A stretch of 64,000 nucleotides of DNA, taken from positions 8,136,935 through 8,200,934 of the forward strand of contig JACAXG010000007.1 in the NCBI GenBank assembly GCA_018881555.1, read 5' to 3'. Position 1 is the first letter of the stretch. The number at the start of each line of letters is the position of its first letter. The notes below the pieces were generated by a model. It was given only the letters and a program-made list of their open reading frames with translations. It did not search any database and had not been told where the DNA came from. The position numbers and the translations under genes were made by a program. The DNA is from Amblyornis subalaris (lineage: Eukaryota > Chordata > Aves > Passeriformes > Ptilonorhynchidae). Below are positions 24,131 through 37,719 of the stretch, one piece after another.

Positions 24131-25849
24131 AATATGTTCATTCAACATAGTCTTTGATTCTAGGCATACTTCATCTTCTACCCTTTCTATTACAACTGCC
24201 GATTTGAAATTTCACTTATCTTCATTGTCTGCAGTTTTGAAGTAATGGGAAAAGTCCACAGTGAAGGCTTTGAGGTGTCTTCCTGTTATCAAGGGTTCCT
24301 ATTAACTACATTGAATTGATATAAGCCTATTAGTTTATCAGGAGGGCATAATCCCATTCTTTAGCTTTCAAGGGAAAGCAGCAACTGTCTCAGGTAATTA
24401 CTGTTTCCTTGCTGGTACCCCAGAGCAAGCAAATGTTCCGTGGTCCAAAGTAATTGGTAACGATTGGGAATGAATGTGGACGTATGGTCCTACCAACTAT
24501 GACTAGTAAGGTTAATTGGAAAAACTGGGAGAAGTGTGGGATGTAAAATAAGTGCATTTTCTTCACAAAAGAAGATGGAGTTTCCAGCATACTGAAAAAA
24601 TATACATGTTTTACTTGGTGTTTATATAAAGAACAGGTTATGAAAGATCCCTAAATGACATAAACACGTACCCTGTGAGTTGCCACAGAAATGCTTCAAA
24701 TGCAGTCAAAACCAGTTTTGACAAGATGTCGGCCATTTTCAGCANAGTGTGGGGAAAACTGCAGGAGCAGCCCTGCACAGGGACCACAGAGGTTCAGCTG
24801 CCTGCAGATCCTGCTTCTCCTCACCACAGGCAGCTTTAGGCTCCTTCTCCTGAACATCTCCTGCGTCATTTCATGCACGACTGCCCTGCGTCCCACCAGC
24901 CCCATGATGCCGTGGCAAGGTGAGAGTACAGGCAGCGGTGAGGGCAAGTTTGTCCTGGCCATGCTGCTGCAGAGCCATATTTACCTACAGGGGATAAAGG
25001 AGCTGGTGTTTTCTCCCTGATGTAAGGGGTGCTGATACACTGCTCCTCAGGTGCAGGATGGAGGAAATGCATCCCAAGGTGGGAGAGATGATCAGGACCC
25101 AAGGAACAGGGATGGGTTGGGCGCAGGGAGAGGCGTGAGGGAGAATGATGTGTTTTGCCTCACATGGGTTTGAATCCCAGCCAGAGAGCACAGCAAAGCA
25201 GAAATCTTCTTGAATAATATTGCAGTAATTTTTCCCAGATTCTTCAGAGGTTTCTAATAAAATAGTCCTGTCAGCTTCAGTGAATCTTTGATTTATACTG
25301 ACTGGGGATTTTTCCTTCTGCTGGGGCATTTCTAAACTACCTATAATTTTGTTATACTAGCAAGTCACAGTTATTCTGATATATGTATTATTGGTTAATA
25401 TGGACTGTCATCAACCCTTCAGTCAGCTGGCCATGATTCATGAAAGAAAATCACTTCTAATTAAACATTCATCTAATTATTCTTGCCAGAAACAAATGAA
25501 ATATGCAACCAATATGTTCCATAACAGCTTCAGAAGGGTACCACTAGGATTTGTGAAGCCAGATGATTGAATGCACGGGGAAGCTTTTCAGCACATGTTG
25601 CATGAGAAAATGATCCATTCCTACCTTTTAACTGTCTTCTGAACATTTCAAGCAGTATTTAATGTCAGACTAGATTTTGGAGCAAGGCACGTTAATGACT
25701 ACAGTAATTGCTCTTTGGGAGAACAGATTTGAGTGACAACACTTTCTCTAACCTCCAGGGTCTTAACTTTCCTATGAACAGCTTAACGTTTAAACAAACT
25801 GATTTCTCAATATTTTACATTTTAAAAAAAGAGGAAAAAAATCCCTGCA
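24131..25849. other. Unique non-coding stretch
   Basis: There is no gene. A GC-richer patch at about 24740-25010 is open on both strands, with no domain recognised. No repeat was identified. Confidence 0.5.
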
Positions 25850-26310
25850 GAGGCTCGCGTAACTATTTTTCTGTATTTAATTAAAAAGAAAAGCTCCAGC
25901 CTAACATTTTTCTTTGATGTGTCAGTGTATTGCCAGTCTATTTCATACGTGCATCTAAGTAATAGGATGTTGACCCTTTACAGAATGACTTCAAAATGCC
26001 TATAGCTTATCATTCCCTTCCATGTCTGAGACCATAAATCTATTTACCAAGTGCCTGGAATAGTTTTGTGAGCCCTGCAAATTTCTTTCTTGCCCTAACA
26101 TATCTTGACTTACAACATCTTGAAAATGCAGTAACTAAAGATTTTCTTCCTGATGAGTAGACATACATGTTGCAAATTGCTTATATATGTTTGATTGCAA
26201 TCAGTTGAACTTCCCTAGTATTAAAAACTAGTCTAACTGAAGGGAGAAACAGAAATGAGGTTTGGCAATATTTGCCTCATTAAAGGGGCAAATGTATAAG
26301 GTTACCCTTT
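25850..26310. promoter_or_regulatory. Candidate conserved non-coding element, AT-rich
   Basis: Balanced AT-rich unique sequence without homopolymer decay. It contains the perfect 12-bp palindrome TGATTGCAATCA (26192-26203), which includes a C/EBP-like TTGCAA core, and several TTTAATTA/CATTAAA words. The appearance is that of a vertebrate conserved element. No direct proof is available from sequence alone. Confidence 0.2.
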
Positions 26311-28758
26311 AATTTTATTTTTTTACGGCATGATCCAATAACCATTGACAGATGAGTTGTCAAAAGGGATATTTGTGCCTTCATTAAAACTACAGTAACA
26401 AGATTAAATTATTAAGATTTGTTCACAATTGCAAAAAAATTTCTGTTAGGAAAACCTTCTCAGTCTGAGAAAAATGAATTACGGGGAAATAAGTATCAAA
26501 TGTGTGTGGGGAGGGGTTGCTATGCTGTTCAAATATGCGGCAAAAGGCTGGAGATTCAGCAGGTTGCTTCTGATACCNTCACATCTGCAGGTTATCAGGT
26601 TCTGGCATGCTACTTCTCTGTAATTATTTATTAAAAGACCTAAAATGAATGTTTCAAAAGGATTTTGCAGAGCGGTTGGAGTTCGGGTTTGTTTCTCAAT
26701 CCTGCCACAGCTTTCATGTGCAGGGAATTTAGAACCACACTGGCTGAAGCAGGTAGGTGATGATCTCCCTTTGAAATCAAGACTTACAGATGTTTCTTAT
26801 GAAATCGGTGGGAAGTAAACATCTAAGAAACTTCAAAAATCTAGTTTCTACGCTCTCTAGAATAATCTCTGGTTGGAAGCAAGGCAGTGCAATGCCTGAT
26901 ATGGCTTGGGAGTTCAATGTAAATTGATCATATCTTGGGGATTTCTTGAGATCGGTTTGGCTTTTCATAAATATCTTACTGTTCTAAGGCCTTCTTTCAG
27001 TAAACAGTTTTTCACAGGAAGAGTTATATTTGAACTCATAGAACTGACTATATAACGATATTTTGATTCCAAATGCAATTAGTTTCATATTTTCTAGAAA
27101 TGGGTAATTCAGCAAGACAAGCAGTTGTAGTTGAGAACAATTATTGGAGTCAAGATGTTGAATGGATCTGGACGCCATTGTTGTTTTATACACGCTAAAT
27201 ATTTGTTCTCTGTTGTTCATGACAATTGTGTCAAGATCTGGACTGAAGACTCACCTCTCCAAGAGCCCTGTGTGCATCACCTGAAGCTGGCAGTCACAGC
27301 ACAGCCGGCCCTTTACTAGTATACTTTTATATTATAGGGATATTTTGTGACTGTTGAATGCCACCATCAACATCTCCTCTTTCTCATTCTGAAAATACAG
27401 GCAATTCAGCTTTATTTTCCCATTTCCATAACCAGAGATTACCACTGACCTTAATCCACAAATCATATCTGTCTTACCACATTGACCAGATTAGTCATCA
27501 AATAGTCAGATCCGTAGTCATCTCTCTCTCTCTTGCTTTCCTTATTATCNTTTTATTAGCTGCAAATTTCTGCAAAACCACACAGACTTCCTTTCCAAAT
27601 GTGACTACCACTGCTCCCATAAGCTGGAGGAGTATTTCAGCAAGCTGTGACCACAGAAGAAAAAGGCAATTAAAAAATTGCCACTACGGCTGCATCCTTC
27701 TGTGATTTCCGCCACAGCACCCAAAGCAGTGAGAAGCTGAGGAAACATCAAGGCAATGAGAAGCCGAGGAAGCACCAAGGGAGTAAAACTGGAGCAGAGG
27801 GGTGTACCAAGAGGCTGGAGCTGCAGGGTCCCTGGGAGGGCTGCTCAACACCATTGCTGACAAGGCCAAAGCACCTGACTTGCCTCTCCTGCTGTCTCCT
27901 GCAGCTCCCAGAGGCACGAAGCACATTTTCCCTTGGGAGATTTCTGCTTTCACTTGTGCTGCAACGTGAACTTGTGACTCACTCCCCACACAGCAAGAGC
28001 AGAGCTCTCTCCTCTCCTTGCACCTCTGGCAGTAATGCCTGGTGCCCACATCATCCCTCCTCACAATGGGACCGGCCTGGATTCAGACCCCAGGAGAACA
28101 GGGCTATCTCCATGGGTGCGAGTCTCGTGAGACGGACAAATTTAAGGCCATGCCCTTTGCTTACTGTTTTCAAGTGGACAGGTCTCCACTTAGGTGTGAG
28201 GGATTTTTTTGTTAACAAGGCCTTTCAAAGTGCCTGTGTGCTGTTCAAAGGGTCCAAGCACTTAACTTTAGATTTTTGCTTCTATTCCAGGGACCAGTTG
28301 GCTAAATAATCAATTTGCAGNGTCTAAACATATGGGCATCTACATTCTTTATCACATGTAGCTGAGAGTCCACTGAGCAGTGAGACTTATTTATGTTAAC
28401 TGTTCATTTTACATTGTTTTTAATACTGCGAAATAAGGATTTAAATTTGTTTGCAGACAGAAAGCAAATTATTTTTATGTTGTGCTGCCAGAGTAAAATT
28501 TTGCTGCATGCAGCTTTCCTCCTCTTTCCTCAGAAGCTATCTAAAAATAAATGTCATACACCTGCCTTGTCTCTGTGTACCATCCAGTATACAGCTAGAC
28601 ATGCATATAGCATTCTGATAAAAGCCTCAGTGAAGCCTAGAGGGGGAACTTCACATGCACTGCCTTTGCCAACTGTCCTACTTGCTTCCCACATGAGAGA
28701 GCTTAGATCGTCCTAGCCCAAACTTCCCCCAAGAAACCCCTTTGGTATAACACACCTT
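26311..28758. other. Unique non-coding stretch
   Basis: There is no supportable gene. Open frames near 27690-28310 occur on both strands. The 27000-27300 part has few runs and might be conserved, but I see no specific motif set. No mobile element was recognised. Confidence 0.5.
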
Positions 28759-28850
28759 AACTTCCGGCCAGCCCTGAAGTGATCAGGCAGTTGGACTTGA
28801 TGGCCATTGTGNGCCTCTATAAAATGAAATATTTTATTCTCCTCTATTCT
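28759..28850 (+). mobile_element. Diverged CR1 LINE 3' end
   Basis: aacttccggccagccctgaag, agtgatcaggcagttggactt, gatggccattgtg, then attttattct...ctctattct. The order matches the 3' untranslated end of an older CR1 subfamily, ending in the ATTCTAT-type tail. It is more diverged than the 15.3 and 61 kb copies. Confidence 0.7.
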
Positions 28851-30426
28851 AAACCAGAAATCCATTTCCTTGCTCTTTCCACGGTGGAGGTTTGCCTNGT
28901 TTCTCCATTCAGTTTACTCCAGGCTGCATTCTCCCCTTGGCGCGCTGGCAGACGTGGCAGGGCAGGTCGATCACGACATGAACCACGGCCAGAAGCTCAT
29001 TCCAGCACTGGGAAGATCCCGCGCCTCACACCACAGCTCCCGCTGGCAGGAGGGAATCACAAGCCAAAACGCTGCTGGCGTGCTAGAATGTATGACAGAC
29101 TCATTTTGCTGGAGCGTATGAATTGGCAAATTATGGTTTCTGAGTCAGATTGGGCCTCAACAAGTCTCGTGCTGTCAGATACACCTCAGTTTCTGGGATT
29201 TTACGTCATCCAGGTTTCTGTTTCGCACCAGTAATTTCCGTCTTCCGAGAGAAAGGCTCCGGTTTCCACATTCTGGAAAACATTGTGAGTGGTGTTGTGT
29301 TGCTACAGCAATACGCCATTGGCGAAGAGCTATTTTGGAAATCCGTGTCAGGTCTGCTCAACCGTTTTTCTTCCTTTCTTCTCCATTAAATCGGACTAGC
29401 ATCCTGGACAACAGTCAGAGAAATCACAACCACGGATTTCTGACCTGTCCTAGTTAATGCAATTCCCCCAAAGTTATGGGGTAACCTCATCTTCTCCAAA
29501 GTTATAGAGATGATCTGCTTATAAGCCAAGCCAGGAGCAGCTCCTGTTGGATTTCAGGGGCACGGTANTCTCATGATGTGCCTACCCAGCCTCTGGGCTT
29601 CTGCACATGGCAGACCATCTCTAAAGCATGTTCCAAGGAGTACTGAGATCAGATGGGCAAATTAGAGCCTAAAGGAAACTGGGGACCAACCAGTCTGATC
29701 TGACCCCAGCTGTGTCCCACTGCTTTTGAAAGTGTAGAGATTAAAAGGCAAGAAAAACATAAATCTGAGAAAGGTTTTCCTGCATTGGATAACCAAGCAA
29801 AGCTCACTCCTGGCATGAAAAGCATTTTGAGAANAAGGTTGTACTGTGGCATGGATTAAAAGTTTTTCACTTATACCTGCTACATTGAAATGACAAGTGT
29901 CAATCCCTGTACTTTAAACCATAAAATAAAGTCANAAAAAATATTCCCTGAGGATGAAAGCTTTGCAAAGTTTTGTCAAAAAAAAGGCACTGTAGAGTAA
30001 TTTTACCTTCTGATGGAATATCTATGAATATCAGTGAAGACAAGTGATTGGACTAGTCACTGGTGTGTGACATTAAGATTCCTACAGAGGGAATCACTGT
30101 AAAATTACTGAGAGACATGATAGGTTCACACTGTCTTCACCTATGAAAATAAAAATCTTGTGGGTAGGCTATGGTATAAAANGTGTAATCGCTATCAAAT
30201 GAGCACAAAAAGGTTTCTCTTTTATGATTATTACCATTTTTAGATGACATGTTCTGAGACAAGGAAATTCTTTTTGTCATTAATTGTTCAGATGTTTTGC
30301 TTCCTGGGTCAAGAACTCTGGAGGCACCAATAATATACAGACTAAGGATTTCTCTCTTTTTCCCCAAAATGTGCCAGCCAAACAATTGTAGGAAACTCAC
30401 CAACCTGAATAATTGCAATTATTTGT
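28851..30426. other. Unique stretch with a candidate AP-1/CRE region
   Basis: There is no gene. At 29100-29360 the sequence is balanced, with an AP-1 word TGAGTCA (29141-29147) and a CRE-type TTACGTCA (29201-29208) 53 bp further on, plus several retained CG pairs. This sub-region could be a regulatory element. The rest is unremarkable. Confidence 0.35.
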
Positions 30427-30479
30427 TAAGATTAAGGATGATGGATCCTTAATCTTACTGCTTACTGACAAGCAGTAAG
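30427..30479. repeat. Two overlapping perfect hairpin-forming inverted repeats
   Basis: The first stem has 13-bp arms 30427-30439 and 30445-30457 with a 5-base loop (gatgg). The second has 10-bp arms 30454-30463 and 30470-30479 with a 6-base loop (actgac). The arms overlap by four bases (30454-30457), so the full stems are mutually exclusive. No gene context gives them a role. Confidence 0.85.
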
Positions 30480-31313
30480 TCACTGGAACAGTAGAAAAGA
30501 ATACAGCAGAATGCCCCATAAGCAGTCCAGATATGGTCAGCAGTCACTCAGGGCAGCTGTGAGCTNCCAAAGCAGTTAGAGAGTTGTGCCCACAAGGAAA
30601 ATAAATCAGTAATGTAGTAAACGTTTCAGAATGGTTTTGGACTGGAGTCCACAGTGTGTCAACATGCAACAATTTAATTAGCCTTCATTCCGCACTAAGT
30701 ACTTCAGAGTCCTATCCTGTAGTTGGGCAAAGTGCCCGTGAAAGCCAAGAGGAAAGCATGGAGCCCTTTAAAATAAGGAGGGACACATAATTTGTACTTT
30801 TTTTCCTAATAAATCCACAAATATCTCAGCCAAGCTTTAAATAATGCAGGCAGGCTGTTTCCTTCTTCCTACAAATTTGCCTTTAAATGGAAACACGCAC
30901 TTCCTAATTTGAAGTGGTCACTTCTAATGGAAATATGGGGTTACATCCAAGAGATAAACTTTTGATTCTAGAATTAAAGAAGCAAAGGAAGTCTGCTTCA
31001 GAGCAAATGCAGCAACTGTAAATTCCTTCCTGCTTATGCTGTTGTACAGTGAGGGTATTATTAAGCTGTTTCAACCTACCCTCAGAGATGAATCAACGTG
31101 GTGAGAGCGGCTTTGAAAGCTGTGGAAGTTTATCCCAGGTGAGGATGCATCCGGCAGTTTGTGCCTGTGTGTGGGCAGGAGCGCGTGTTGGGGAGGGAAA
31201 CGCACGTGCGAGCACAGATTCCCAGCTTTCTCCATTTGTTTATTTTTAGCAGTTTCTCAGTTCAGCCACCGTTTAAAGTGTAAGCTCTCTCAAAGCTCTC
31301 TTTAAAAGTCCTA
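30480..31313. other. AT-rich unique non-coding stretch
   Basis: No gene, mobile element or notable motif is seen. Confidence 0.5.
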
Positions 31314-31355
31314 CACTTTTTGAGAGACATTTGAGAAAATGTCTCTCAAAAAGTG
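31314..31355. repeat. Perfect 19-bp inverted repeat with 4-base loop
   Basis: Arms cactttttgagagacattt (31314-31332) and its exact reverse complement (31337-31355) flank gaga. The stem is too short for a typical microRNA precursor (about 60-80 nt). It could be a young foldback, the product of a template-switch mutation, or the core of a degraded MITE. Confidence 0.95.
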
Positions 31356-34300
31356 AGGAAATAACCTTTAACCTGTCCATGCCTCATAAAAGAGATTTAA
31401 CCACCTCTCAGTTAACATATAGTCAATCANCTGATAAGATTTAATCCAACTAGGAGATCAACTAAGAAATTCTTCTGGGGGCAGCTCTTATAAATCAGGA
31501 ATGTATTTAGATAAGTAGTAATAGTGGTGATTTAGTAGTAGTAATAAATATTTTTTGACCCATTTCTACTTTATCAAGGCCTCTGTCAACTCTATGTAAA
31601 TCCCNCTCTTACAGTTAAAAACTGAATTAGAAAATAAAATGTAACAAAACATCTCTTTGATTACATAGGAAATGAGAGTGGTATTTCTCCTGCTATTGTT
31701 CAACACTTACAAGTACCATTAATTTTAAAAATTAAGAAAAAAATCTGTGAGACTGAGTAGCTTCTATATTTAAGATGAACAAATAACTGTAAATTTCTTG
31801 AACTGATTAATCTCCCTTCCTTTCTCATGAAAAATACTTCCATGTGAAAACAAAATATCATGTTTCTTACAACGTGAAGTGTCTTTACCTAACTGAATAG
31901 AAGACTCTTCCAATGTATTTATCCTTAGGCAGAGCATAAGTACACATGGTTATGAAGGTCAGCCTGCTTTCTAATCTGAGTGAAATATATGTACCATATT
32001 TAGCAGATGCACTTACAAGTAAGCCCATACAAGGAGAGTGAGAAAAGCAATTATAATTGCTATTCTCCAAGTATATAATGAATTCTCAGGTTTTCATCTT
32101 ATGCTTTTACAGTCCAAGAACAAACCTTTGCAGGTCTTAGGCAGTGGGGAGAAGACAGAGAAATTTCAGCTTCTGATAGGACTTTTGGCTTGGTTAAATG
32201 TCAAAACAAAATTTAAAACATCTTTAGTGTACTGCAACCCCTTTGTGATGTTTCAAAAATTACATTAATCCAAAGAGCAAGTTTTATTCTAGGCAAAGTT
32301 GGATAGCAAAATTCTGCTCTCAGTGCAACACTTTGGATGCCCACAAATTGCGTGAATCTGTCACTAGAAGTTGAATTTAATGCCAAATATCTGTATTTTC
32401 AGCATCTATTGACAGGCCTACAAATAACATATCTAATTAGTCTGCTACAGAGAGAATGGTCTGATCTTTGTACTTTAGAGAGCTTTTGTATTTAAGCAGC
32501 ATTAAGGAAGACACCTTGGCATATGGATATTAGTGGTTTATGTATCCGTTCAAAGAAACATCANTGATTTGCTCTTTGGTCACTATTCAAATTAAATCAA
32601 AACAAACCCATAATCTTCACGTTTTTCAGGCTTAATACCTGTTTCATAGACAAGCCATGCACACCATCATTGTGGCAATGGACATGGCATGTGTTTTAGG
32701 ACATATGGTAAAGACAAGTAGATTTTTACATATCTTGAAAGGGTGAAAAGTTAAGAAATTTTATGCATGTACCAGAATGCCGCAGCTGTCAAGGTCTCAT
32801 CTCTCTTCCCCTTTTAAATTCTATTGTAGCACAGGAGGAGTACAAAAATTCAATAGAAAAGAATTAAAGAAAAATCATTACATTTCTTATAGCAAATCAC
32901 GACCAATTGTGAGGTGTCACGGAAGAGCATGAAGTGCAGTCAAGTCTAAAAGCTGTAAGTGCCCCATTATTCATCTTTACTGAAAATCTAAGAGGGCTTC
33001 TTGTAAACTCAAAATTTGTCATGTGGCCCTTAAAGTAGGCCTTTCAAGATTTCAAACAGTTGCTTCATGACTGACCTTCAGAACAGTGAGCTGTTTCTGT
33101 GTTTGTGGGGCTCACAGCATTTATAGATGCCTAAAGTGCTGTGTTGAGAAGCAAAAATACAAAGTGAAAACTGGATCTTTTTCTCTACCAACATAAAACT
33201 ACAACCCATATTCAAAATATAAACATATGGAGATTGAGGAAAGAATTGCTTTTCCTCTTGCATTTAAAGAGCTTCAGTGATTTTGTGTTTTCACTTCTAG
33301 CTAGGGCTTCGCAAGAATTACACTTGTAAACCAAAAAGTCTCAATCTAATTACTGGAAGAATTTTCTGGGATATCTACAACACTTAGGTTAGCTCCTGAC
33401 CTCAGGCAGACCAAGCAATCTGGCTTGGTTCCTTATTGCTTGTAATGATGGTGATGGACCTCAAGCATCAACTCGTGGCTATGCCAAACTCCAACCTTTT
33501 TTTTTTTATTTTCTTCTTCTCCATTCTGTAATAGACAATTAAGAGCTGAAATTGCACCAAGTACATGACAAAATGCCTATGGAGATCTGTGCTTCCTAGG
33601 AAAGGAACTTAGAGCCTCAGCACCAAGCAGCAGNAGCAGCCTGCGCCCATCCTGTATTCCACAATCTGTAATTTCAGCTACATATCTATTTATTCCAATG
33701 CTGCAGTATTCCATTTCTGAATGAGTTCCCACATCATGGTGACACATGCCTAGCATTATTGCATTTTAGACAGCCATCTGTACTGATATATTCAGCCAAT
33801 AATTTGCCACCAGGAAATTGGTTCCTGGGAATATATTTTTTATGCGGAGTGCATGCATGCCTGTCTCTAATTTCTAAAATCCATATATCCTTGATGTGTC
33901 TTGTAGAAAGATGAAATCCTATTTCATCCTGAACCACCGGTAAAATATAATGCCTGGTATTAATTAACGGTCAAGAAAATTTATGCCATAGTTCATCAGC
34001 AAAACCTTTGCAGTGGCATAATAATCCCCAAAAGGACAAGTAGTAACATGGCAATGCCAGTTAGCTAAATATGGCAAATGGCAGGCAAGAATGAAATAGG
34101 TCTAAAGGGACACAGATCCTCCAACTGATGAAAGACGTGGGCTAAAATTATACTTCAGTATGGATAAATGTAGAATAATGATTGTGAGGAAAATAATCCA
34201 AACATGGGTTGCGGCATTTAGCAGAGCGGTCTTACTGGATCCTGAAAAAAACCAAAAGAGCCGGGTAGGTGTTAATGAATAATCCTCCAGTGTATGATCA

Positions 34301-34587
34301 GACTGGTTTATAATACCCTTATGTAGTGAGAAATGGCCACCTAACTTCAGATCATTAAGTCCATCTCCCGTGACACTAGAACATGGTCCACCAGATGGGA
34401 GACACATGAAATATTGAAAAGATACTAAACGTGTACTTTCACTTCGGGCAGAAAGCCAAGGGTAGCAGGAGCACAGGCAGGCAGCTCGCAAGGGGTCTGA
34501 GGAGATACGAGCTCCTCAGATGAAAACTGTGCTTGAAATTATGTGCAACAAAACTTTTATGTCTGCTAAAGAAAGTGCTTTCTTTAC
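31356..34587. other. AT-rich unique non-coding stretch
   Basis: There is no gene. A short TAG/TAA-rich patch lies at about 31515-31550. The 32280-32480 segment has balanced texture with TCTAATTAGT, a homeodomain-type word, near 32433, but nothing stronger. No transposable element was recognised. Confidence 0.5.
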
Positions 34588-34605
34588 TTTTTTTTNGGGG
34601 GGGGG
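34588..34605 (+). repeat. T-run, N, G-run junction
   Basis: A run of T is followed by a single N and nine G. The N sits exactly at the homopolymer junction, so base calls here are probably uncertain. Confidence 0.75.
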
Positions 34606-37600
34606 AATCTGTTATTTTTGGTCTAGGGAGGGATGGAAGAGGGCAACAGAATTAAAAAGGGAAAGCTTTAAAGGATAGTTCAAAATGTTAGAAGATAAAG
34701 GAAAATTCTATTACTTTAAGCTAATCGAGAGAGAGTTTTGGAAATAAAGATTTTTTTTTTTTTTAATTATCAGAGATTTTCCTGTCCTCGCACAGACACC
34801 AGGCTGCTAATCAGGGGCATTCACAGCAGCTAATTCCACTTGGAGTAGGATTAGNTCTAATATTTAAATAAATAATCTCCACAGCTTTGCAGTTTTTGGG
34901 TGGCAGGAGTCTAGGGAGGAGAAAACTGGTAATAAGGGGAAAAAATGAAGTCTTTGTCCTCCAGCAGATCTGGAAGCTAAGCAGCAAAAGTGGGAGAACA
35001 TCATAGGGCTCCGCAGCCCTGGAGGAAATTTCAGAGGAACTGGTCATCCAGTTGCAATAAATATAAGTTCAGTTTGTTCTTGGAGTAGAGAAGATGTTCA
35101 CAAGTATTCATTCTTTATGTCTATTAAGTTTTTCCAGAGAGAATACTTTTTTGTAGTGAGTAAGAAGTCTCCAAAACATTTTTGAAACCGTACATAAGTA
35201 TTTTTTTGACTTATACAAAATTATCTTTGGTGTGGACTGATTTTCTCTCTCTATTTTGGCAAATTTACACAGTAGTACAAAAATGCTATGGTTTGCAATG
35301 GATGTCAGTCGGTTTTCATATTTCAAATAACCGTTTACTGTCAATTTAAATATTTTTACAATAAAAAAATCACTTAAATATTATTTGGGACTTGTTCCCT
35401 TTCTGTGTAGAATAACTTTTGACTTCTGCATGTTTTGAAGTTCTAACAGACCATGATAGCAATGTTCTCAGTACATCATGGTCACAAGTAGAAGTATTGC
35501 TGCACTATTGCCTTTTACAGTAGACTGATATTTTATGTAATATCCTTTTTCCAACACGTAAGAAAGATGTTTAAACTGGCTTGGAGTTAGAAAGGATAAC
35601 CCATTTCCTTGGTTAATTGCAGCTTGCGTATAACAACAGGCTTTGAGAAGGAAATAAATTTTGGTAGCAATTTAAATGGAATGCAGGATTTTGCAGTAGG
35701 AATCACATCTCTGGGATATTTTTTTTTAGAACAATCTTGTTAAATTAAAATTAAACACAAGCTCTTGCAAGAAGGGAACAAGAAAAGTTAGGTCAAGAGA
35801 AGTGTCCAGGGCATCTACTTACTCAGGAGTCATCTACCCTAAACTGGCACCAGCACAAGCTTTGGCACAGCCTTGCCTTGTCTCCAGGGAGGGAGTCATG
35901 GCAGATGAACCCCATCAGCCCTACTCCTNGCTGGATGGCCCCACACATCAGCGGGAGCAGGGGACAGACACTTGCAGGAAGGGGTGCAGGTGAGGGCAAG
36001 GGCAGTCCTGCTGCTTCCACCAGCTCTTGCCTGGTTTGCAGAGCTGTGACCTAAGACACGTTCTTAGGACAAAAGGCAAGATTGTCTATTTACGTCCGTC
36101 TGCTTCAAACAAACCTGAGAAAATACTGAGTTCTCAAGGATTCTTGGCTCTCCAGGACCGCAGATCCTAGGAGAATTATCCTAGAGGGAATATTCTCATT
36201 TTTACTGAAGTCCCCCCTTACCCTGTTCTGGGTAAGGAAGCACAGAGCTGATGTCAGCTCCATTTAGATTGTCTCTAAGGCCTTTTGGCATTATAGGAAG
36301 AAGAAAAAGGAAAGAAAGGAAAAAAAAACCCCAGACACCCATGAGCTGATTTCTAGGTTGAAATTTGTTGCATATGTTCAAAAAATACAAGTGACATTTG
36401 CTCCCATGTATTGCAGGCAGCAGTAACAGAAATTTGACATGTCAAATAGAGTACATGCCACTTAATCTATCCAGCTTGAGATCTGAAACACAGTGTGTTA
36501 CAAAGACCTGAGGAAAGAAAAAAAAAGAAAGAAACATTAAATATATGTGAAATGCTGTGGAAAAAAAGTGTAAATTCTGTTTTTCAGCCCCCAGCTTCAC
36601 AATTCTTCCTTTCTGATGTAAATAGCTTCCAGCAGAAAGATTTGGGAGTGCAAATCTGTATGAAATGTTGGCAATTCAGAAAAAAAAAATGTTGAGAGAA
36701 GTGACATAGTTTGTTTCCTTCAAAATTTCTAAAGTTCTTATTTTTTTATGAAGTATCAAGAGAGGTTTCGTAACAGGTCAGAATTAAACATCCCTCAAAT
36801 GTATATTAGCTTTCTCTTCAGCCCTTCGAGAGGATAATGTGTGGCAAAAGTCTAAAAAAACCCATTATATTAAAAAAAAATGAAATTAATTCAAAGAGTT
36901 AACAACCACTGCAAAGAGATTTACTGCACTTCATTATAAAGTTAAAGTAAATGGAGCATTTAAAAAGAAATAACAGATGCCATCATCCTGGATGGATAAT
37001 TAACAGCAGACTCTTTAACACTTATATTTAAATGGGACTGAAACATTTCAAAAAGATTTTTTTTTCTGTTGCAAAACATTCAGATGTAAAAAAAAGACCA
37101 TTCTCCTCCGACAACCTCCCTAGGGAAATGAACTTCTGAATAAAACTGAGAGAACACTTCAGCAGTCCAGGTTTCCATATTTCATGAGAGGAGTGTGAGC
37201 TGCATGTTGAGTTCCTGGGTGCAGAAGAACAGCAAAGGTGATACCTACCCACCCATCCACCTACCTAACCCACTTCCACCCCTTTTGGGCAGAGTTTACC
37301 CTCCTTAGCCTTGCAGACTTTCAGAGCCCGACTTGCCTGCCTCTGGTGGGCTTTCCGAGGCAGCTCCGCCTTGCCTGCACCGCAACGGGTGCTTGACACA
37401 GAGCTGACACCACACCGTCACCTTCTGCACCATCAGCTCACCTAGAGCTGCCTGGGGACACCATCCATTAGCAGGTGCTTGATAACAAAAATGCTTCGTT
37501 TCCCACCACCTTCACTCGAACAACTCTGCTTTTTTTCCATCCCTCTGGTTCTGCGGAGATGCACAAAGCCAAGGTTTGCTCAAACCTATTCATTACAAAA

Positions 37601-37719
37601 CTACACCTACTTCGCCGTCACTTGGCACCTTCTTTTGGCTGCAACAGTAGAAAAACTGGCTCACACCGACAGAAAGGCTGGAACCCTCCTCTGTTTTCTA
37701 GAGATGATCTCTCAAGGTA
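34606..37719. other. AT-rich unique non-coding stretch
   Basis: There is no gene. Purine-rich low complexity lies at about 36298-36330 (aagaaaaaggaaag pattern), A-runs near 36680 and 36875, and a cc/ac-rich patch at 37240-37285. No mobile element was recognised. Confidence 0.5.

Noticed and set aside
31314..31355. MicroRNA precursor
   Set aside because: The 42-base hairpin with a perfect 19-bp stem is shorter than normal precursors, and the sequence matches no microRNA that I know.
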